Of a stretch of DNA of 64,000 nucleotides, positions 35,618 through 45,083 are shown one piece after another (positions within the stretch are counted from its first letter, which is position 1; every line of letters starts with the position of its first letter). The notes beneath the pieces were generated by a model, which worked only from the letters and a program-made list of their open reading frames with translations, had not been told where the DNA came from and did not search any database. The translations under genes were made by a program, and so were the position numbers. This DNA comes from Allobosea sp. 47.2.35 (lineage in GTDB: Bacteria > Pseudomonadota > Alphaproteobacteria > Rhizobiales > Beijerinckiaceae): contig NZ_JANLGI010000015.1 of the NCBI RefSeq assembly GCF_024655635.1, positions 62,001 to 126,000 on the forward strand, in the 5' to 3' direction.

Positions 35618-36427
35618 ATGCTGGCGGCGATGGATGCCGCCGACGCCCCTTCCGATCCGAGCCGTTTCGACGCCCTGCGCGACCGGCTGCGCCAGCTCTA
35701 TCACGGCCGCTCGCCGGCTGCCCTGCGTTTCCAGGCGGTGACGACGGTCATCGACCTGCTGATCATCGCCTTCTTCATCCTGACGCCCTTGCTCAGGGAG
35801 AATGCGGCCTTCCTCTGGATCGACTATTCCGTCGCGGTGATCATGATCGCCGAGATCGCGGCGCGACTGCTGGCCTCGACCAATATGCTCCGGCTGCTGC
35901 GCCAGCCGACCATGCTGCTCGATCTCTTCATTCTGCTGACGCTGCTCGCGCCGCAATGGCTGGAGAATTTCGGCTTCCTGCGCATCCTCAGGCTGTGGTC
36001 GCTGTCGCATAAGGGCATCGTCTGGGCGCAGTTCCGCGAAACGCGCTTGCGCGAATGGGAAAGCGTCGTCCGGGCGCTGAGCAATATCGCGACCTTCCTC
36101 TTCGTGGTGACCGGCTTCGTCTACACCTTCTTCTTCCGGCATGAAGGCGGGCTGGAGAGCTATGTCCAGGCGCTCTATTTCACCGTCGCGACGGTAACCA
36201 CGACAGGCTTCGGCGACGTGACCCTGCCGGGCGTCGCCGGCAAGCTGACCTCGATCGTGGTGATGATCGTCGGGATCACGCTGTTCGTGCGGCTCGCGCA
36301 GGCGCTGTTCCGCCCGAACAAGGTGCTGTTTCCCTGTCCGGAATGTGCCTTGCAGCGCCATGAGCCGGATGCGGTCTATTGCAAGGCCTGCGGGCACAAG
36401 CTGAAGATCCCCGACGACGATCCCTGA
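35618..36427 (+). CDS. voltage-gated-like potassium channel with C-terminal zinc-ribbon motif
   Basis: About 269 residues with six membrane segments. The pore loop carries the selectivity filter T-V-T-T-T-G-F-G-D-V (about 191-200), a K+-type T-x-G-F/Y-G-D filter. The S4-like segment R-I-L-R-L-W-S-L is only weakly charged. Unusually, the cytoplasmic end has two CxxC pairs (C-P-E-C and C-K-A-C) spaced like a zinc ribbon, where K+ channels usually have a RCK or cyclic-nucleotide domain. The start is uncertain: ATG 35618 or ATG 35630. The gene may be read on from btaAB. Confidence 0.82.
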   Translation: MLAAMDAADAPSDPSRFDALRDRLRQLYHGRSPAALRFQAVTTVIDLLIIAFFILTPLLRENAAFLWIDYSVAVIMIAEIAARLLASTNMLRLLRQPTMLLDLFILLTLLAPQWLENFGFLRILRLWSLSHKGIVWAQFRETRLREWESVVRALSNIATFLFVVTGFVYTFFFRHEGGLESYVQALYFTVATVTTTGFGDVTLPGVAGKLTSIVVMIVGITLFVRLAQALFRPNKVLFPCPECALQRHEPDAVYCKACGHKLKIPDDDP

Positions 36428-36439
36428 TACGGCCCCCGT

Positions 36440-37012
36440 TCAATGCCGGGTTTCGGTCGCCGTCTCGGTCTCGCGTTCCTCGGCGGTCTCGTCCACCCGG
36501 ATCGCGGACTTCCGGGGCATGCCGATGATGCGGCCGATCGTGGCCGGCAGCGGCATCATGCTGTGCGCCGCCTTCATCAGGGCGATATTGGCGAGGATAT
36601 CGGCCGGGAAGGGCGTGACCTTGCGATGGACCATGTCGACATGCAGCGAGAGGTTCTCGCTGGTCGCCGCGAGCCAGCCCTCGTTGGCGTGCCGCATCTC
36701 CAGGTAATAATGCAGGCGCTTGTCGTCGAAGGCGATGAGCTGCGCGGTGACGCGGACGAGATCGCCCTCGGTCAGTTCACGCTTGTAGAGGATGTGGCAC
36801 TCCGCCGTGAAAGTGGAGGCATGGCGCGTCTCGACATAGTCGCGGGTCAATCCGACCAACGAGAAGACCTCGTCGACCGCGCGGTCGAACAGCACATGGT
36901 AATAAGCCATGTTGAGATGGCCGTTATAGTCGATCCATTGCGGCTCGACCCGCATCGCCGACGAGACGAAAGGCGCGAAGAACAGCGCCGGGGCGCGCGT
37001 ATCGTGTTTCAT
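36440..37012 (-). CDS. hotdog-fold thioesterase family protein
   Basis: A 190-residue acyl-CoA thioesterase-like protein (4-hydroxybenzoyl-CoA thioesterase fold). It shows V-E-P-Q-W-I-D-Y-N-G-H-L-N-M-A-Y-Y (about 22-38), with the Asp/Asn-Gly-His of the family active site, and F-D-R-A-V-D-E-V-F. The C-terminal stretch after about 140 is less conserved and ends in an acidic/Thr-rich tail. Such proteins next to carnitine or betaine genes hydrolyse betainyl-CoA-type thioesters, but no such genes are here. ATG at 37010-37012 follows AGGGAGG by 6 nt. Confidence 0.83.
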   Translation of the reverse strand: MKHDTRAPALFFAPFVSSAMRVEPQWIDYNGHLNMAYYHVLFDRAVDEVFSLVGLTRDYVETRHASTFTAECHILYKRELTEGDLVRVTAQLIAFDDKRLHYYLEMRHANEGWLAATSENLSLHVDMVHRKVTPFPADILANIALMKAAHSMMPLPATIGRIIGMPRKSAIRVDETAEERETETATETRH

Positions 37013-37042
37013 GTTCGCCTCCCTGACAGGCGCCTCGTTCAA

Positions 37043-37069
37043 GGGCAGGCGGCATTATTGCCGCTGCCC
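37043..37069. other. 27-bp hairpin-forming inverted repeat
   Basis: GGGCAG-G-CGGCA then TTAT then TGCCG-CTGCCC gives an 11-bp stem with one bulge. It lies in the 202-bp divergent gap, 31 bp upstream of the thioesterase start. It could be an operator or part of that gene's 5' leader. Confidence 0.4.
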
Positions 37070-37214
37070 ATTCGACCGTCGCATGATCTAGTATGCATCG
37101 CTCGCAATCGGCGTCAGCATCTTGGACCGGCCAGTATGGCAGGACCATGTCGAAGCGTAACCGATTGCGAAACCGATCTGTTCCAAGTCTAAGCGCCAAA
37201 ACCGGATGTTGACA

Positions 37215-38654
37215 ATGAGCCTGCCTGCCGCCGCTCTTCATGACAGCCCTGTCCCGGCCGCAGTGCTGCCGCCCTCGCCGGAGGCGATCGCGGCAGTGAC
37301 GCAAGCGCTGGCCGCCAGCTTCGGCAACCGGCTGGTCACCAGCCTCGCCGTGCGCCAGCAGCACGGCCACACGCTGACCTGGATCCCGAACCAGCCGCCG
37401 GATGCGGTGGTGTTTCCGCAGAACACCGAAGAGGTCTCGGAAATCGTGAAGCTCTGCGCCGCCCATGGCGTGCCGGTTATCGCTTTCGGTACAGGCACTT
37501 CGCTGGAAGGCCATGTGAATGCGGCCTTCGGCGGCGTCTCAATCGACATGTCGCAGATGAAGCGGATCATCGCGGTCCATGCCGAGGATCTCGATGTCGT
37601 GGTCGAGGCCGGCGTCACCCGCAAGGAGCTCAACGAGCATCTGCGCGACCAGGGCCTGATGTTCCCGATCGATCCCGGCGCCGACGCCTCGCTCGGCGGC
37701 ATGGCGGCGACGCGGGCCTCGGGTACCAATGCTGTCCGCTATGGGACGATGAAAGACAATGTGCTCGCGCTGACCGCGGTGATGGCCGACGGCTCGATCG
37801 TCAGGACCTCGACGCGGGCTCGCAAGACCTCGGCCGGCTATGATCTCACCCGCCTGCTCGTCGGCTCGGAAGGCACGCTCGGCATCATCACCGAGGTGAC
37901 GCTGAAACTGCATGGCATCCCGGAGGCGGTTTCCGCCGGCGTCTGCCCTTTCCCTTCGGTGAAAGCCGCCTGCGACGCGACGATCCTGACGATCCAGACC
38001 GGTTTGCCGGTGGCGCGCATCGAGTTGCTCGACGACGTGATGATCCGCGGCGTCAACCTGCATGCCAAGCTTGGCCTGCCGGAGACGACGATGCTCTTCG
38101 TCGAGTTCCACGGCACGGAAGCCGGCGTGAAGGAGCAGTCCGAGCGTTTCGGTGAGATCGCAGCCGAGTTCGGCGGCGGCCCGTTCGAGTGGGCGACCAA
38201 GGCCGAGGACCGCTCCAAGCTCTGGCAGGCGCGCCATGACGCCTATTGGGCGGCCAAGGCGCTCCGGCCCGGCTTCGACTCGGTCGCGACCGATGTCTGC
38301 GTGCCGATCTCGCAGCTCGCCGAATGCGTCGAGGAGACCAAGCGCGACATCGAGGCCTCCGGTCTGATCGCGCCGATCGCCGGCCATGTCGGCGACGGCA
38401 ATTTCCATACGCAGCCGCTGGTCGATCTCGCGGACAAGGCCGAGGTCGAGCGGGCGCAGGCCTTCATCGACCGGCTGGTGAAGCGGGCGCTCGCCATGGG
38501 CGGCACCTGCACCGGCGAGCACGGCGTCGGCCAGAAGAAGATGAAGTATCTGGAGCAGGAGCACGGGGCCGAGGCGCTCGCGGTGATGCGCACGCTGAAG
38601 CGCGCGCTCGACCCGCGCAACATCCTCAATCCCGGAAAAATCGTCGCCCTGTGA
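37215..38654 (+). CDS. FAD-binding oxidase (glycolate/D-lactate dehydrogenase type)
   Basis: A 479-residue FAD enzyme with the PCMH-type FAD domain: P-V-I-A-F-G-T-G-T-S-L-E-G-H (about 97-110), and I-D-P-G-A-D-A-S-L-G-G-M. The C-terminal cap has G-H-V-G-D-G-N-F-H and G-T-C-T-G-E-H-G-V-G, metal-binding motifs of D-lactate and D-2-hydroxyacid dehydrogenases. Its length fits a D-lactate dehydrogenase (cytochrome type) or GlcD, but no GlcE/GlcF partner is adjacent, so D-lactate or another D-2-hydroxyacid is more likely than glycolate. Start ATG 37215; ATG 37206 is also in frame. Confidence 0.88.
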   Translation: MSLPAAALHDSPVPAAVLPPSPEAIAAVTQALAASFGNRLVTSLAVRQQHGHTLTWIPNQPPDAVVFPQNTEEVSEIVKLCAAHGVPVIAFGTGTSLEGHVNAAFGGVSIDMSQMKRIIAVHAEDLDVVVEAGVTRKELNEHLRDQGLMFPIDPGADASLGGMAATRASGTNAVRYGTMKDNVLALTAVMADGSIVRTSTRARKTSAGYDLTRLLVGSEGTLGIITEVTLKLHGIPEAVSAGVCPFPSVKAACDATILTIQTGLPVARIELLDDVMIRGVNLHAKLGLPETTMLFVEFHGTEAGVKEQSERFGEIAAEFGGGPFEWATKAEDRSKLWQARHDAYWAAKALRPGFDSVATDVCVPISQLAECVEETKRDIEASGLIAPIAGHVGDGNFHTQPLVDLADKAEVERAQAFIDRLVKRALAMGGTCTGEHGVGQKKMKYLEQEHGAEALAVMRTLKRALDPRNILNPGKIVAL

Positions 38655-38818
38655 CGCCGTTGCGGCTTGCGCTGCCCGTGGGGTTCGCGGAAATGTCGTG
38701 ATCTCGCCGCTACTTGCGGGCAGGATGGGGGAGGCGCCGGTACCGGCCGTCATTGTGGTCGCAATGACTTTCGAGGCCAGCGCTGCTTCACCATGACGAC
38801 AGGGGCAGGCAGCGGAAT

Positions 38819-41800
38819 TTGCGTGAGAGTCTGACAGTTCTGGCCGGCCTGCTGGTGCTGGCGTTGCTGGCGGCCCTGATCGGCCCCGGCTTCGTCGACT
38901 GGCGCGCCTATCGCCCGCAGATTGAGGCGCGATTGAGCGAGGCGCTCGGCGTCGAGACGCGGGTCGGCGGCGCGATCGGCCTGCGCCTGCTGCCCTCGCC
39001 GCGCATCGCACTGGAGGATGTCCGGATCGGGCCGGGCGACGGCATGGCAAGCTCCGCCAGCGCCCAGCATGCGACCGTGGAACTGGCGCTGGCGGCTCTG
39101 GCGCGCGGCGAGTTCCGCTTCTCGGAAGCGCGGCTCGATGGCGCGGCGATCTCGCTTGCGCTGGACGAGGCGGGCGTGATCCGCCTGCCGGAGCGCAGCG
39201 GGACGGGTATTCCAGCCGGGGCGAGCCTGGACCGCCTGACGATCAGCCGCTCGACCCTGATCTGGCGCGAGGCGGGCAAACCTGCCGTCACGCTCTCGCC
39301 GATCGCGGCCGAGATGTCGGCGGTGAGTTTTGCCGGCCCCTGGCGCTTCGAGGGCGAGGTCGCGGGCGCGTCGCTGCGCGTCACCACCGGCGAGATCGAG
39401 GCCGACGGAAGGCTGCGGACGAAAGCCTATCTCACCGGAGAGGACCTGCAGCTCGGCTTCGACGGCGCTCTGCTGTTCCCGAATGGTGCCGAGGGCTTCG
39501 GAGTGGAGCTGGACGGCGCCTTCAATCTTTCGCCGGGCGGAGCGGTCGCGCTGGCCGGCCGGGTCAAGGGCGGTAGCCGTCAGCTCGACCTGTCCGGGCT
39601 TGCTTTGGACATCGCGGGTGGTGCGGCGCGGCTGGAAGGCGAGGGGCAGTATCTCCCCGGCACCGGCAAGGGCTCGCTGGCATTGCGGGCGCGCCGGCTC
39701 GATGCCGATGCGCTGACGACGGCGCTGGCCGAGCGGCAAGGTTTCGAGCGCGCCTTGCAGGGCCTGCCGGGCGCCTTCGACATAAGCCTCGATCTCGACC
39801 AGCTGATCTGGCGCGGCGAGGATTTCTCGACGCTTGCCGTGCGCGGGCATCTCCATGACGGCGGCTTGAGTGATGCTTCCGCCTCCGTGCGTGTCGCCGG
39901 GGCTCTGCTGGGCGCGAGCGGCAATCTCGATGGGAATGGGGCCTCGGGGCGGCTCAATCTCAAGGCCGAGGATGCACGGCGCGTCGGGCTGGTGCTGGCG
40001 CGGGCCGGGCTCGATCCGGCGCTGACCGATTTCATCGCGCGGCTCGGACGGATCGATGCCGATATCGTCGGCGCCTGGGCCGGCAATGGCGGCCGGTTCC
40101 AGCGCCTGCTGGTCGCGGGTTCGTCGGGGCTGCGGCTCGATGCCTCCGGCGAGATCGCGCCGAACCGTATCGCGGCCAAGGCTGCGGTGAACGGGCTCTC
40201 GCTCGACACCCTCCCGCCCGGCAACAGCCTCTCCGGCCTGCTCCGGCAGCGTGACGTAACGCTCCAGCTTGCCCTGACCAACCTGCGCTTCCGGAATGCC
40301 CCGCCGGGCTCGGCCGATCTCGATCTCCGGCGCGAGGGCGATGTCTGGCGCCTGAGCCGGCTGTCGGTCGAGGGTTTCGGCGGTGTTGCGGTCGCCGGCG
40401 CCGGCGCCTTGCTGGCGGAGGGCGGCGAAATTTCCGGACGGGTTCGGGCGCCGCGCTTCGAGACGTTGACGGCACTGGCCGGCCCGCTGCTGCCTGAAAC
40501 GGCGATCCAGGCACTGCAGCGCGTCGGCGAGGGGCTGGCGCGGCTCGATACGGGCTTCCGGCTGACGCGGGCGGCTTCCGGCGAGACCAGCCTGTCGGCG
40601 GAAGGCACGGCTGCGGCGGGCAAACTCAAGCTCGACGGGCGGCTCGACCGGGCCGGCAACTGGAGCCGCGCCGCGCTCGGCTTCGAACTCAATGACAGGC
40701 GGCAGGCTTTCGCGGCGCTGGGGCTGCCATTGCCGCAGCAGGGCGGGGCGGGGCGGTTCAACCTCGAACTGGACCGTGGCAAGGCAACGGGCTCGCTCGC
40801 AGGGCAGGGGCTGTCCCTTGTCGTCGAGGATGGCGGCAAGGGACCGCAGCTGACCTTGCAGGCCGATGGACCGGGGCAGATTCTTGCCGAAGGCCCCGCG
40901 CGGCTGCTGCCCGATGGGGTCATCGACGCTTCAGCACGGCTCGGCATCGCCGAGGAAGCGATCCGGCTCGACGATATCACCGCCCATCTCGGCGGCATGG
41001 CGGTGAACGGTTCGCTGCTGCTGCCGCGCGAGGGGCGCTCCTCCGGGCGGATCGCGGTGCCCTCGGTCGATCTGCGTCCTTTGATGAACGCGGCGCTGGG
41101 GCAGGCGGCGGCAACGCCGAGCACGCTCTGGTCGACAGGGCGCTTCGGGCGCGTGGCGGGCTTCCCCGATTTCGATATCGCGGTGGAGGCGGGGACGCTC
41201 CTCGCCTTTGATGGTGGCACGGTCCGCAATGCCAGCTTCGCCCTGCGTTCGGATCAGGACGGGCTCAGGATCGACGACATCCGCGGCAGCTATGGCGGCG
41301 GGCAGGTCACCGGACGGCTCGGCTTGCGCCGCGATGGCGGGCTGGCCCAGCTCAACGGGCGGCTCAGCCTGATGGCGGTCGACCTCGGCGAATTCACCAA
41401 GGGGGCGGTCGGCGGCAAGGCCTCGGGGCAGGTCGAGTTCGGCGGTTCCGGCGAGACGCCGGCACGACTGGTCGCAGGCCTGAGCGGGGCAGGCAGCCTC
41501 GCGCTTACCGCCACGCGGCTCGCACGCTTCGACCCCAATGCCTATGCGCGGATCATCGCCGGTACCGGCGAGGACGCCTCCGAAAGCGACGCCTCGCGCC
41601 TGCAGGACCGCCTGAGCGAGGCGCTGGACAAGGATGCCTGGGCGCTTGGCGATGTCACGCTGCCCTTCACGCTGGCCGGCGGCCTGATCCGGCTCCAGCC
41701 CTTCGCCTTCGAGCGCAATGGCCTGCGTGCCGAGGCAAGCGGCATTCTCGACCTGCGCGCGCTCACCGCCGATCTCAGGCTCGGTCTGAAGCCGCTCGGC

Positions 41801-42421
41801 GCCTTGCCGAAGGGCTGGCCAGGCGATGCGCCGCAGATCGGCATCGCCTGGCGCGGGCCCTTGTCCAATCTCCGGCGCGAAAGCGATGTTAGCGCCTTGT
41901 CCAATACTGTGGCGGCGCGGGCGCTGGCGCGCGAGATCGAGCGGGTCGAGGCCTTCGAGGCGGATGCACGCGAGCGGGCGATGCATGCGCGGCGCCTGCG
42001 GGCGGAGCGCGAGACGCGTGAGAACGAGCGCAAGCTCGCCGAATTCCTGAAGGCGCAGGAAGAGGCCCGCATCGCCGAGGAGAAGCGGCAGGAAGAGGCG
42101 CGGCGTATCGAGGAGCAGCGGCGGCAGGTCGAGGAGAGGCGCGCCGAGGAATTGCGGCGCATCGAGCAGGCGAGAGCCGAGCTGGAAGCGCGCCGGCGCG
42201 CTGAAGCCGAGGAACGCGCTCGCGTCGCGGCTGAGCGAGCGGCGGCGGCCGAACGGGCTGCAGCACAATCCGCGCCTCCGCAGCCCCAACCACAGCCCGG
42301 CCCCCTGGTTTTGCCGGGAGCCCCGCTTAGCAGCTCACCGGAAGGCGCGGTGCAGGCGCCAACCGGTGGCGTCGCACCGTCGGCGCCGCAATCACAGCCG
42401 CGCAGCGCGCCGTTGCGTTGA
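38819..42421 (+). CDS. large AsmA family protein
   Basis: A 1200-residue protein with an N-terminal membrane anchor (about 5-24, L-T-V-L-A-G-L-L-V-L-A-L-L) and a long periplasmic body of repeated beta-rich AsmA units. The AsmA opening P-x-F-V-D-W-R-A-Y-R-P-Q-I-E-A-R-L-S and G-x-x-x-L-R-L-L-P-S-P are clear. Such bridges are thought to carry phospholipids to the outer membrane. The last 150 residues differ: a Glu/Arg/Ala coiled coil (about 1040-1145) followed by a Pro/Gln-rich tail, not usual for AsmA. The start is a TTG at 38819 preceded by a weak AGCGGA; no in-frame ATG is nearby. Confidence 0.85.
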   Translation: MRESLTVLAGLLVLALLAALIGPGFVDWRAYRPQIEARLSEALGVETRVGGAIGLRLLPSPRIALEDVRIGPGDGMASSASAQHATVELALAALARGEFRFSEARLDGAAISLALDEAGVIRLPERSGTGIPAGASLDRLTISRSTLIWREAGKPAVTLSPIAAEMSAVSFAGPWRFEGEVAGASLRVTTGEIEADGRLRTKAYLTGEDLQLGFDGALLFPNGAEGFGVELDGAFNLSPGGAVALAGRVKGGSRQLDLSGLALDIAGGAARLEGEGQYLPGTGKGSLALRARRLDADALTTALAERQGFERALQGLPGAFDISLDLDQLIWRGEDFSTLAVRGHLHDGGLSDASASVRVAGALLGASGNLDGNGASGRLNLKAEDARRVGLVLARAGLDPALTDFIARLGRIDADIVGAWAGNGGRFQRLLVAGSSGLRLDASGEIAPNRIAAKAAVNGLSLDTLPPGNSLSGLLRQRDVTLQLALTNLRFRNAPPGSADLDLRREGDVWRLSRLSVEGFGGVAVAGAGALLAEGGEISGRVRAPRFETLTALAGPLLPETAIQALQRVGEGLARLDTGFRLTRAASGETSLSAEGTAAAGKLKLDGRLDRAGNWSRAALGFELNDRRQAFAALGLPLPQQGGAGRFNLELDRGKATGSLAGQGLSLVVEDGGKGPQLTLQADGPGQILAEGPARLLPDGVIDASARLGIAEEAIRLDDITAHLGGMAVNGSLLLPREGRSSGRIAVPSVDLRPLMNAALGQAAATPSTLWSTGRFGRVAGFPDFDIAVEAGTLLAFDGGTVRNASFALRSDQDGLRIDDIRGSYGGGQVTGRLGLRRDGGLAQLNGRLSLMAVDLGEFTKGAVGGKASGQVEFGGSGETPARLVAGLSGAGSLALTATRLARFDPNAYARIIAGTGEDASESDASRLQDRLSEALDKDAWALGDVTLPFTLAGGLIRLQPFAFERNGLRAEASGILDLRALTADLRLGLKPLGALPKGWPGDAPQIGIAWRGPLSNLRRESDVSALSNTVAARALAREIERVEAFEADARERAMHARRLRAERETRENERKLAEFLKAQEEARIAEEKRQEEARRIEEQRRQVEERRAEELRRIEQARAELEARRRAEAEERARVAAERAAAAERAAAQSAPPQPQPQPGPLVLPGAPLSSSPEGAVQAPTGGVAPSAPQSQPRSAPLR

Positions 42422-42523
42422 GAGCTTGATTCAAGAGCTTCGCGATTTGATTCCGGAAGTTTCTTGAAGTCTTTGAAAACGCGAATTTCCTTGCCTTGCG
42501 GCAAGGCGGTTGACATCGCCGCT

Positions 42524-42748
42524 TCAGGCGCTGCCGGCCAGCTTTCGGTAATGCGCGAGCGCATGCAACCGCAGGGCAGAGGAGAGGTTCAGCTCGCCCC
42601 GGCCGGAATCGACCTCGGCGACGAGGGCGGCGATCGGGCGGTCCTCGCCGGCCGCGATCTCCTTCAGCGCCTCCCAGAAGGGCGCTTCCAGCGATATGCT
42701 GGTGGGGTGGCCGGCGATGCTGAGCGAGCGCTTGCGCTCCGGCTTCAT
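42524..42748 (-). CDS. ribbon-helix-helix domain protein
   Basis: A 74-residue protein, short enough to be a single domain. K-R-S-L-S-I-A-G-H-P-T-S-I-S-L-E-A-P-F-W-E-A-L (about 6-28) shows the RHH strand plus first helix (x-x-T-S-I-S-L). It overlaps the DUF4169 gene by 4 bp (ATGA), so they are translated together. It could be a DNA-binding autoregulator; the target is unknown. It follows fumC and DUF4169 in the same minus-strand run. Confidence 0.83.
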   Translation of the reverse strand: MKPERKRSLSIAGHPTSISLEAPFWEALKEIAAGEDRPIAALVAEVDSGRGELNLSSALRLHALAHYRKLAGSA

Positions 42749-42942
42749 GCCGGCTCCGGCTCGTCGTCGCGATCGAGCTTGTGCCCGTCGATATGGCGGG
42801 CGGCCTTGTCGCGCTCGGCCTCGGTCAGCTTGCGCTCGGCCTTGGTGCGGCCGAACGTGATGCGGTTCTGCTCGGCCGTCTTCTCGGCCTCCGCCCGCGC
42901 CTTTTGCTTGCGGACCTGGCGGAGGTTGATGATCTCGGCCAC
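42745..42942 (-). CDS. DUF4169 family small protein
   Basis: A 65-residue, highly charged protein. It begins M-A-E-I-I-N-L-R-Q-V-R-K-Q-K-A-R and continues with alternating Arg/Lys/Glu, and ends D-G-H-K-L-D-R-D-D-E-P. This is the DUF4169 pattern, restricted mainly to alphaproteobacteria and functionally uncharacterised. Helical and soluble by inspection. It lies 15 bp after fumC and overlaps the RHH gene. The block RHH-DUF4169-fumC-sspB recurs in Rhizobiales. Confidence 0.85.
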   Translation of the reverse strand: MAEIINLRQVRKQKARAEAEKTAEQNRITFGRTKAERKLTEAERDKAARHIDGHKLDRDDEPEPA

Positions 42943-42957
42943 CGGGGGAGCCTTGCG

Positions 42958-44352
42958 TCAGGCCGGGCCGAGCATCAGCTCGGGCTTGACCGTGGCGTCG
43001 AAGAGTTCGGCCTCGACGCCGGCCTTCAGGGCTTCCTCGCGCAAGGTCGTGCCGTTGTGATGCGCGGCCTTGGCGATGCCGGCGGCCTTGTCGTAGCCGA
43101 TCGCGGGTGCCAGCGCCGTCACCAGCATCAGCGAGCGCGAGAGCAGCTCCTTGAGTTGCGTCTCGTTGGCCTCGATGCCCTCGACGCAGTTGACGCGGAA
43201 GCTTTCGGCGGCGTCGGCGAGAAGCCGCACGGACTGCAGGAAGGCGGCGGCGATCACCGGCTTGAAGACATTGAGCTCGAAATGGCCCTGGCTGGCGGCG
43301 AAGCCGACCGTCGCCTGGTTGCCGTGGACCTGGGTCGCGACCATGGTCAGCGCCTCGGCCTGGGTCGGGTTGACCTTGCCCGGCATGATCGAGGAACCCG
43401 GCTCGTTCTCCGGCAGGCTGATCTCGCCGAGACCCGAGCGCGGGCCGGAGCCCATCAGGCGGATGTCGTTGGCGATCTTGAACAGGTCGGAAGCGAGCGC
43501 GGCGAGCGCGCCATGGGCGGCGGCGAGCGCGCCATGGCTCGCGAGCGCCTCGAACTTGTTCTCGGCGCTGCGGAAGGGCAGGCCGGTCAGTGTCGCGGCT
43601 TCCTTGGCGAAGAAGGCGGCGAAATCCGGATGGGCGTTGAGGCCGGTGCCGACGGCGGTGCCGCCCTGCGCCAGCGCATAGAGCCCACCGAGAGCCGCCT
43701 CGATCCGGCCGATGCCGAGATGGAGCTGCATCGCATAGCCGGAGAATTCCTGGCCGAGCGTGACCGGGGTCGCATCCTGCAGATGGGTGCGGCCGATCTT
43801 GACGAGATGCCTGAAGGCCTCGGCCTTGGCGTTCAGCGCCTTCTCAAGGCCGCGCAGCGCGGGCAGCAGCCGGCGCGTGATCTCCAGCACGGCGGCGATA
43901 TGCATCGCGGTCGGGAAGGAATCGTTCGATGACTGGCCGCGATTGACGTGATCGTTGGGGTGGACCGGGCTCTTGGCGCCGAGGCCGGCACCGAGCAGTT
44001 CATTGGCGCGGTTCGCCAGAACCTCGTTGGCGTTCATGTTCGACTGGGTGCCGGAACCGGTCTGCCAGATCACCAGCGGGAAATGCCCGTCGAACTTGCC
44101 GGCGAGCGCCTCGTCGGCCGCATGGGCGATGGCGCCGGCGACGCGCTGGTCGAGCAGGCCGAGCTTGGCGTTGACATGGGCGGCGGCCTTCTTGACCAGC
44201 ACCAGCGCATGGACGAGCGGCAGCGGCATGCGCTCGCTCTCGCCGCCGATGCGGAAATTCTCGAGGGAACGCTGGGTCTGCGCGCCCCAGTATCGATCCG
44301 CCGGCACGGCGATCGGGCCGAAGGAATCGGTTTCGGTGCGCGTCTCGGTCAT
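42958..44352 (-). CDS. fumC: class II fumarate hydratase
   Basis: A 464-residue homotetrameric, iron-free fumarase of the TCA cycle. Length matches E. coli FumC (467). The N-terminal [13 protein letters not shown] and W-G-A-Q-T-Q-R-S-L are standard. S-S-N-D-S-F-P-T, the T-H-L-Q-D-A-T-P catalytic region and the signature loop [11 protein letters not shown] are present. It is 11 bp downstream of sspB, on the same strand. Start ATG at 44350-44352. Confidence 0.97.
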   Translation of the reverse strand: MTETRTETDSFGPIAVPADRYWGAQTQRSLENFRIGGESERMPLPLVHALVLVKKAAAHVNAKLGLLDQRVAGAIAHAADEALAGKFDGHFPLVIWQTGSGTQSNMNANEVLANRANELLGAGLGAKSPVHPNDHVNRGQSSNDSFPTAMHIAAVLEITRRLLPALRGLEKALNAKAEAFRHLVKIGRTHLQDATPVTLGQEFSGYAMQLHLGIGRIEAALGGLYALAQGGTAVGTGLNAHPDFAAFFAKEAATLTGLPFRSAENKFEALASHGALAAAHGALAALASDLFKIANDIRLMGSGPRSGLGEISLPENEPGSSIMPGKVNPTQAEALTMVATQVHGNQATVGFAASQGHFELNVFKPVIAAAFLQSVRLLADAAESFRVNCVEGIEANETQLKELLSRSLMLVTALAPAIGYDKAAGIAKAAHHNGTTLREEALKAGVEAELFDATVKPELMLGPA

Positions 44353-44363
44353 GGCGTCCGTCG

Positions 44364-44936
44364 TCAGGGCTTCTTGCGGAAGGAATCGAGGCTGACCACT
44401 TCGGCGCTGCCTCGGCTTTCATCGCCCTCGGTGGCCGGCTCCGCTTTCGCGGATGCGGCGGCAGGATCGGCGGCAGGCGTCTTGCCCTTTGCGGCGGGAA
44501 GGGCGGCTGGCACGATCTTGGCCGGTGCGGGGGCCGGCTCGGCGGGCTCAGGCTCTGCCGAAACGCTGTCTTCCGCCTGGTCCTGCGCCTCGAATTTCAG
44601 GCCGAACTGGACGGAGGGGTCGAAGAAGGTCGAGATCGCGTCGAAGGGCACGAGCAGCCGCTCCGGCACGCCGGAGAAGGACAGGCCGACCTCGAAGGAA
44701 TGCTCGCCGACGCTCAGGTCCCAGAACTGATGCTGGAGAACGATGGTCATTTCGTCGGGATGCTTCTCGCGCAGGCGCTGCGACAGGCGCACGCCCGGAG
44801 CCCCCGTGCGGAAGGTCACGTAGAAATGGTGCTCGCCCGGCAGCCCGTCGCGCGCGGCCTCCGTCAGGATCTTGCGGACCACGCCCTTCAGCGCGTCCTG
44901 CACCATGAGATCGTAACGAAGAACATCCTTGGACAT
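44364..44936 (-). CDS. sspB: SspB family ClpXP adaptor (alpha type)
   Basis: A 190-residue adaptor that binds ssrA-tagged proteins and delivers them to ClpXP. The N-terminal substrate domain (about 1-120) has [10 protein letters not shown] and H-H-F-Y-V-T-F-R-T, then the [12 protein letters not shown] strands. A long Ala/Pro/Glu-rich linker follows, and the extreme C terminus S-L-D-S-F-R-K-K is the XB-like ClpX-docking tail. The gene lies just downstream of the ssrA gene on the same strand, separated by the group II intron, and just upstream of fumC. Confidence 0.92.
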   Translation of the reverse strand: MSKDVLRYDLMVQDALKGVVRKILTEAARDGLPGEHHFYVTFRTGAPGVRLSQRLREKHPDEMTIVLQHQFWDLSVGEHSFEVGLSFSGVPERLLVPFDAISTFFDPSVQFGLKFEAQDQAEDSVSAEPEPAEPAPAPAKIVPAALPAAKGKTPAADPAAASAKAEPATEGDESRGSAEVVSLDSFRKKP

Positions 44937-45043
44937 CGAGTCGTGGTTTCCGCTTGTTGCGTTCCGGCGGGAACAGCCGGCAGGCCGTCAGAAAAAGAAG
45001 TGGTCGAGTAGGTGAGCTACATTACTGTAGCCCACCCCTCTCA

Positions 45044-45077
45044 GAACCGTGCAGGCGGGTTTCCCCACACACGGCTC
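45044..45077 (-). ncRNA. group II intron domain V (catalytic hairpin)
   Basis: A 34-nt RNA, minus strand, starting GAGCCGTGTG, with the GAAA tetraloop-like tip (GGGGAAACC) and ending GCACGGTTC. The catalytic AGC triad (bases 2-4) and the paired GTT are intact, so the ribozyme core looks functional. Confidence 0.92.
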
Positions 45078-45083
45078 AAGCAC

